NCBI GenBank assembly: GCA_036787895.1
Contig: DAIQOK010000019.1
Location: 1-64,000 of the forward strand
From: UBA7662 sp036787895
GTDB taxonomy: Bacteria; Bacteroidota; Bacteroidia; UBA7662
Reading direction: 5' to 3'
DNA: 64,000 nt
Every line of letters starts with the position of its first letter. Positions within the stretch are counted from its first letter, which is position 1. The notes under the pieces are model-generated. The model saw only the letters and a program-made list of their open reading frames with translations, had not been told where the DNA came from and searched no databases. The translations under genes and the position numbers were made by a program. Of the stretch, positions 61,015 through 64,000 are shown piece by piece.

Positions 61015-63039
61015 ATGTCTGATAAAAAAACAATAAGTGAAGCGGAGGCGCAAAAGCGTATCACCGACCTGACAGCTGAATTGTCGCAGCACAACTACCA
61101 ATATTATGTGCTCGACCAGCCCACAATTAGTGATCAGACCTTTGATTTTATGCTTAAAGAGCTCGAAAGGCTTGAAAATGAGTTTCCTCAATTTAGATTA
61201 CCACATTCACCCACTCAGCGTGTTGGCGGACAACCACTCAAAAAGTTTACATCAGCCCGACACAAATTCCCCATGTTATCATTGGGGAACACCTATTCTG
61301 AAGAAGAATTAATTGAGTTTGATCAACGTGTAAAGAAAACTCTGGAACAGGAGTATAAATATATCGGCGAGTTAAAATTCGACGGCGTCGCTATAAGTCT
61401 TACTTATGAGAAAGGTCAATTGGTGCAGGCAGTTACCCGAGGCGATGGTCAAACCGGCGATATCGTAACTGAAAACATCAAAACCATACGTTCCATACCC
61501 CTTAAATTGGAGGGCAATGACTACCCGGAACTTTTTGAAATACGAGGCGAAGTATTTATTCGCCGACAAGATTTTGATCAACTCAATAAACAGCGTTTAG
61601 AGGCTGGTGAGGAGGCTTATGCGAATCCCCGAAATTTTGCATCGGGAACACTTAAGCTGCTCGATTCCAAGGAAGTCAGCAAACGTAAACTCGATTGTTT
61701 CCTTTACTACCTGAATATGGAGCAATCTGTCTTCAAAACCCACAGCGAAAGCCTGGCAGCTGCCAAAAATTGGGGATTTAAAATTTGTGAACACACCACC
61801 CCGCCAAGCTCACTCTCAGGCATACTTGATTTCATTCATCGCTGGGACCAAGGACGAGATGATTTGCCTTATGACATCGACGGCATCGTGCTCAAAATTG
61901 ACGATTATCAACAGCGGGAAGAACTGGGATTTACTGCCAAAAACCCGCGCTGGGCCATTTCCTACAAATATAAACCAAAAAGTGCACAGACTATACTTGA
62001 AAATATTGGCTATCAAGTCGGGCGAACGGGTGCTGTAACCCCTGTTGCCTGGTTGAAACCAGTGCTGTTGGCTGGCACAGTTGTTAAACGAGCATCGTTG
62101 TACAATGCTGATGAGATTGAAAGACTCGATTTACACGAAGGTGATACCGTTTTTGTTGAAAAAGGAGGAGAAATTATCCCCAAAATTACCGGCGTAGAAC
62201 TAAGCAAACGAAGTCCCCAGGCCAAGGCTTTCCGCTACATTGATCACTGTCCAGACTGTCAATCTCCGTTACAACGACAGGAAGGAGAAGCCATTCATTA
62301 CTGTCTGAATGAAAGTGGCTGCCCGCCTCAGCAACTGGGTAAGTTGGAGCATTTTGTGAGTCGTAAGGCCATGGACATTCAATCGATTGGCAAGGAAACT
62401 CTACAACAGCTATTGTCGGCTGGCTTGGTGAAAAATTATGCCGATTTGTACAGCTTAACAGTGAAAGACTTGATAGGATTAGAACGAATGGGTGAAAAAA
62501 CCATTCAAAATATACTTCAGGGCATTGCTGCTTCAAAACAGATCAGTTATGAAAGGGTCCTTTTTGCCTTAGGCATACGTCATGTTGGCGAAACTGTGGC
62601 CAAAACCTTGGCCCGTAATTTTACAAGCATTGATCAATTGTCGGTTGCATCGCTCGAAAGCCTGACCTCAATTCATGAAATTGGGTTTAGGATTGCCGAA
62701 AATGTAGTTGCCTGGTTTGCAAACACCGAAAACAAACAACTACTTGAACGGCTGAAAACGGCTGGATTGCAGTTTGAAGGTGAATTCATGGCCGCTGAAA
62801 AACTGGGCAATCAGCTGGAAGGAAAAAACTTTGTGGTAAGTGGCGTTTTCGAAAATTATGAAAGAGAAGCGCTTAAAACACTCATTGAAGCACATGGCGG
62901 CAAAATTCAAAGTGGTGTAAACGCCAAAACCGACTTCGTAGTTGCCGGTGCCAATATGGGACCGAGTAAGCTCGAGAAAGCCAATTCCCTTGGCATTCGG
63001 GTAATTGATGAAAAAACCTTTGAAGCATTGTTGACATGA
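61015..63039 (+). CDS. ligA: NAD-dependent DNA ligase
   Basis: LigA seals nicks in replication and repair. The 674-residue protein (ATG at 61015; the open frame upstream is over the lipoprotein gene) has an Ia domain (YQYYVLDQPTISDQTFD) and the adenylation motif with its active Lys in YIGELKFDGVAISL. The OB-fold follows (VGRTGAVTPVAWLKPV). The Zn-finger cysteines are CPDCQ and CLNESGC, and then come HhH repeats (GLERMGEKTIQNIL) and a BRCT domain (FVVSGVFENYEREALKTLIEAHGG). It overlaps the next gene at ATGA. Confidence 0.96.
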   Translation: MSDKKTISEAEAQKRITDLTAELSQHNYQYYVLDQPTISDQTFDFMLKELERLENEFPQFRLPHSPTQRVGGQPLKKFTSARHKFPMLSLGNTYSEEELIEFDQRVKKTLEQEYKYIGELKFDGVAISLTYEKGQLVQAVTRGDGQTGDIVTENIKTIRSIPLKLEGNDYPELFEIRGEVFIRRQDFDQLNKQRLEAGEEAYANPRNFASGTLKLLDSKEVSKRKLDCFLYYLNMEQSVFKTHSESLAAAKNWGFKICEHTTPPSSLSGILDFIHRWDQGRDDLPYDIDGIVLKIDDYQQREELGFTAKNPRWAISYKYKPKSAQTILENIGYQVGRTGAVTPVAWLKPVLLAGTVVKRASLYNADEIERLDLHEGDTVFVEKGGEIIPKITGVELSKRSPQAKAFRYIDHCPDCQSPLQRQEGEAIHYCLNESGCPPQQLGKLEHFVSRKAMDIQSIGKETLQQLLSAGLVKNYADLYSLTVKDLIGLERMGEKTIQNILQGIAASKQISYERVLFALGIRHVGETVAKTLARNFTSIDQLSVASLESLTSIHEIGFRIAENVVAWFANTENKQLLERLKTAGLQFEGEFMAAEKLGNQLEGKNFVVSGVFENYEREALKTLIEAHGGKIQSGVNAKTDFVVAGANMGPSKLEKANSLGIRVIDEKTFEALLT

Positions 63040-63569
63040 TGTTGCCCCCCTTTATCCGGCTTTGGCTTTGGAAAAAACAGATGAATCGGTTGAGGAGAAG
63101 CTATCAAATTAACGGAACAGCTAAAAACTTTGCACCTAAACGTTGTGTCCTGCTTTACCCCGCTGATGTAGCTGCCTGGTCGCAATTAGTAGAACAACGT
63201 ACCCAGCTTTGGCCGAATAGTCCGCTGGATTTTGCATTCATCGGTTACACTGAAACGGACAAAGAACCAACAAATGTTGTCCCACCTTATTATCTCATGC
63301 ACAAAAACCAATTAGGTACAGCTTACAATTTACCTGAAAACTGGTTTCAATCGTGGTCGCGACAAACAGACTTGCTACTGGTTGCTAACCCAGATGCCTA
63401 CCCTGCCCTCGATTTACTCGCTGCACGCTTCCCTGCATTTTTCAGGGTGAGTGTATATGCGACGGAATTTGGTGAACTTTACAACTTCGTGCTTCAAAGT
63501 GGCCCCGACGCACCTGAAAGTCGCTTGGGAGCCTTGCACGTCTATCTTCAAAAAATAATGCAGTTATGA
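63036..63569 (+). CDS. DUF6913-like protein between ligA and dapA
   Basis: A 177-residue protein with a positively charged N-terminus (WLWKKQMNRLRRSY) and a nucleotide- or ligand-binding-like core (DFAFIGYTETD, WSRQTDLLLVANPDA). Family members in Bacteroidota are often encoded between ligA and dapA; the DUF6913 label is from memory. It overlaps ligA (63036-63039) and dapA (63566-63569) by ATGA, so the three genes are translationally coupled. Confidence 0.8.
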   Translation: MMLPPFIRLWLWKKQMNRLRRSYQINGTAKNFAPKRCVLLYPADVAAWSQLVEQRTQLWPNSPLDFAFIGYTETDKEPTNVVPPYYLMHKNQLGTAYNLPENWFQSWSRQTDLLLVANPDAYPALDLLAARFPAFFRVSVYATEFGELYNFVLQSGPDAPESRLGALHVYLQKIMQL

Positions 63570-64000
63570 ATTTTGATTTCACCGGAACCGGCGTTGCCTT
63601 GGTAACCCCTTTTCACCGCGATGGTAAAATAGACTTTGAGTCTCTCCAAAAGGTTGTCGATCATGTAATTGCCGGTGAAGTCGACTTTTTAGTCGCCTTA
63701 GGCACCACAGGTGAAACGCCAGCACTGAGCAAAAACGACCGTATGGAAGTTACGCAAGCCATATTGCGCGCCAATGCTGGTCGTAAGCCTGTAGTACTGG
63801 GTATGGGAGGTAACGATACAGCCGAACTTCTCGACTACCTCCAGGCCTTTGATATGCAAGGTATTGCCGGCTTGCTATCGGTGACACCCTATTACAATAA
63901 ACCAAGCCAGGAAGGTCTTTACCAGCATTACAAAGCCATGTTGAGTGCCACCGACTTGCCCATCTTACTGTACAATGTTCCACCGCGTACCGCCTGTAAT
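63566..64000 (+). CDS. dapA: 4-hydroxy-tetrahydrodipicolinate synthase (3' end outside window)
   Basis: DapA condenses pyruvate with aspartate semialdehyde in lysine/diaminopimelate synthesis. The 145 codons present read MNFDFTGTGVALVTPFHRDG and then LVALGTTGETPALSKNDRMEV, with the GTTGE substrate motif, and end with LLYNVPPRTACN. The Tyr in YNVPPRT (Tyr136) is the catalytic triad tyrosine; the Schiff-base Lys lies beyond the window. The start ATG overlaps the stop of the DUF6913-like gene. The gene is cut by the window edge, not by a mutation. Confidence 0.95.
   Translation, partial: MNFDFTGTGVALVTPFHRDGKIDFESLQKVVDHVIAGEVDFLVALGTTGETPALSKNDRMEVTQAILRANAGRKPVVLGMGGNDTAELLDYLQAFDMQGIAGLLSVTPYYNKPSQEGLYQHYKAMLSATDLPILLYNVPPRTACN

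Noticed and set aside
61015..63039. A long open frame starting at 60841 as the ligA start
   Set aside because: The extra 58 residues are antisense to the lipoprotein gene and unlike any DNA ligase; the ATG at 61015 fits the family start.

Overview
The window reads as chromosomal DNA of a member of the Bacteroidota, probably from the Chitinophagales/Saprospirales side of the phylum (the order is an inference). Evidence: several proteins carry type IX secretion (T9SS) sorting domains, type A (motif YPNP) and type B (motif PTAFTPNGDG). The T9SS protein PorQ is encoded here. Many promoters carry the phylum's -7 box TAnnTTTG. The order miaB - sigma-54 activator - lptE - TPR protein - secG is typical of Bacteroidota. 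There is no rRNA, no CRISPR array and no transposase gene; one tRNA (Asp, GTC) is present.

Layout. 1-8768: two consecutive T9SS type B cell-surface proteins built from arrays of about 80-residue Ig-like modules, the second 2234 aa long with an IgGFc-binding-like head. 8942-14357 (minus): an envelope and tRNA-modification operon (miaB, a SAM methyltransferase, sigma-54 activator, lptE, TPR protein, secG). 14509-17641: two paralogous Omp28-like secreted proteins with a CGPC redox motif and T9SS tails. 17774-26036: a fatty-acid beta-oxidation region (acyl-CoA ligase, MarR regulator with a clear operator-like palindrome, then fadN, fadA and fadE). A four-helix-bundle (S23/IVP-like) gene flanked by inverted pairs of a 14-bp repeat sits between fadN and fadA. 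26043-28086: a 5'-truncated XRE regulator remnant, a DUF1543 protein, porQ and a lipoprotein. 28165-34840: a LuxE-like acyl-activating protein, a GH13 lipoprotein that has lost its catalytic residues, a GH31 alpha-glucosidase and an S9 peptidase. 35039-41887: a T9SS protein, lgt, hutH, hisS and dnaA. 42210-44381 (minus): a split 5'-nucleotidase and a membrane-anchored protein. 44505-53319: an A-type Fe-S carrier, a DEAD-box helicase, cmk, DUF5723 protein, a membrane protein, typA, an outer-membrane protein and an MFS transporter. 53378-58343: an HTH regulator, a surface protein, an orphan histidine kinase and lipoproteins. 58451-64000: tRNA-Asp, accA, a lipoprotein, ligA, a DUF6913-like protein and the 5' part of dapA.

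How the genes fit together. Most are housekeeping or envelope functions: lipoprotein maturation (lgt), LPS export (lptE), Sec and type IX export (secG, porQ) and their cargo. The fad region is a compact catabolic unit resembling the Bacillus fadNAE set. Points that stand out are the repeat-flanked four-helix-bundle cassette inside the fad operon, the GH13 pseudoenzyme beside an intact GH31 enzyme, an exact 720-bp higher-order duplication in the giant surface protein, the truncated XRE gene, palindromes close to promoters (19601, 46812, and a pair at 36653/57522), and two GTG start codons lying 4 nt behind a -7 box, which suggests leaderless mRNAs.
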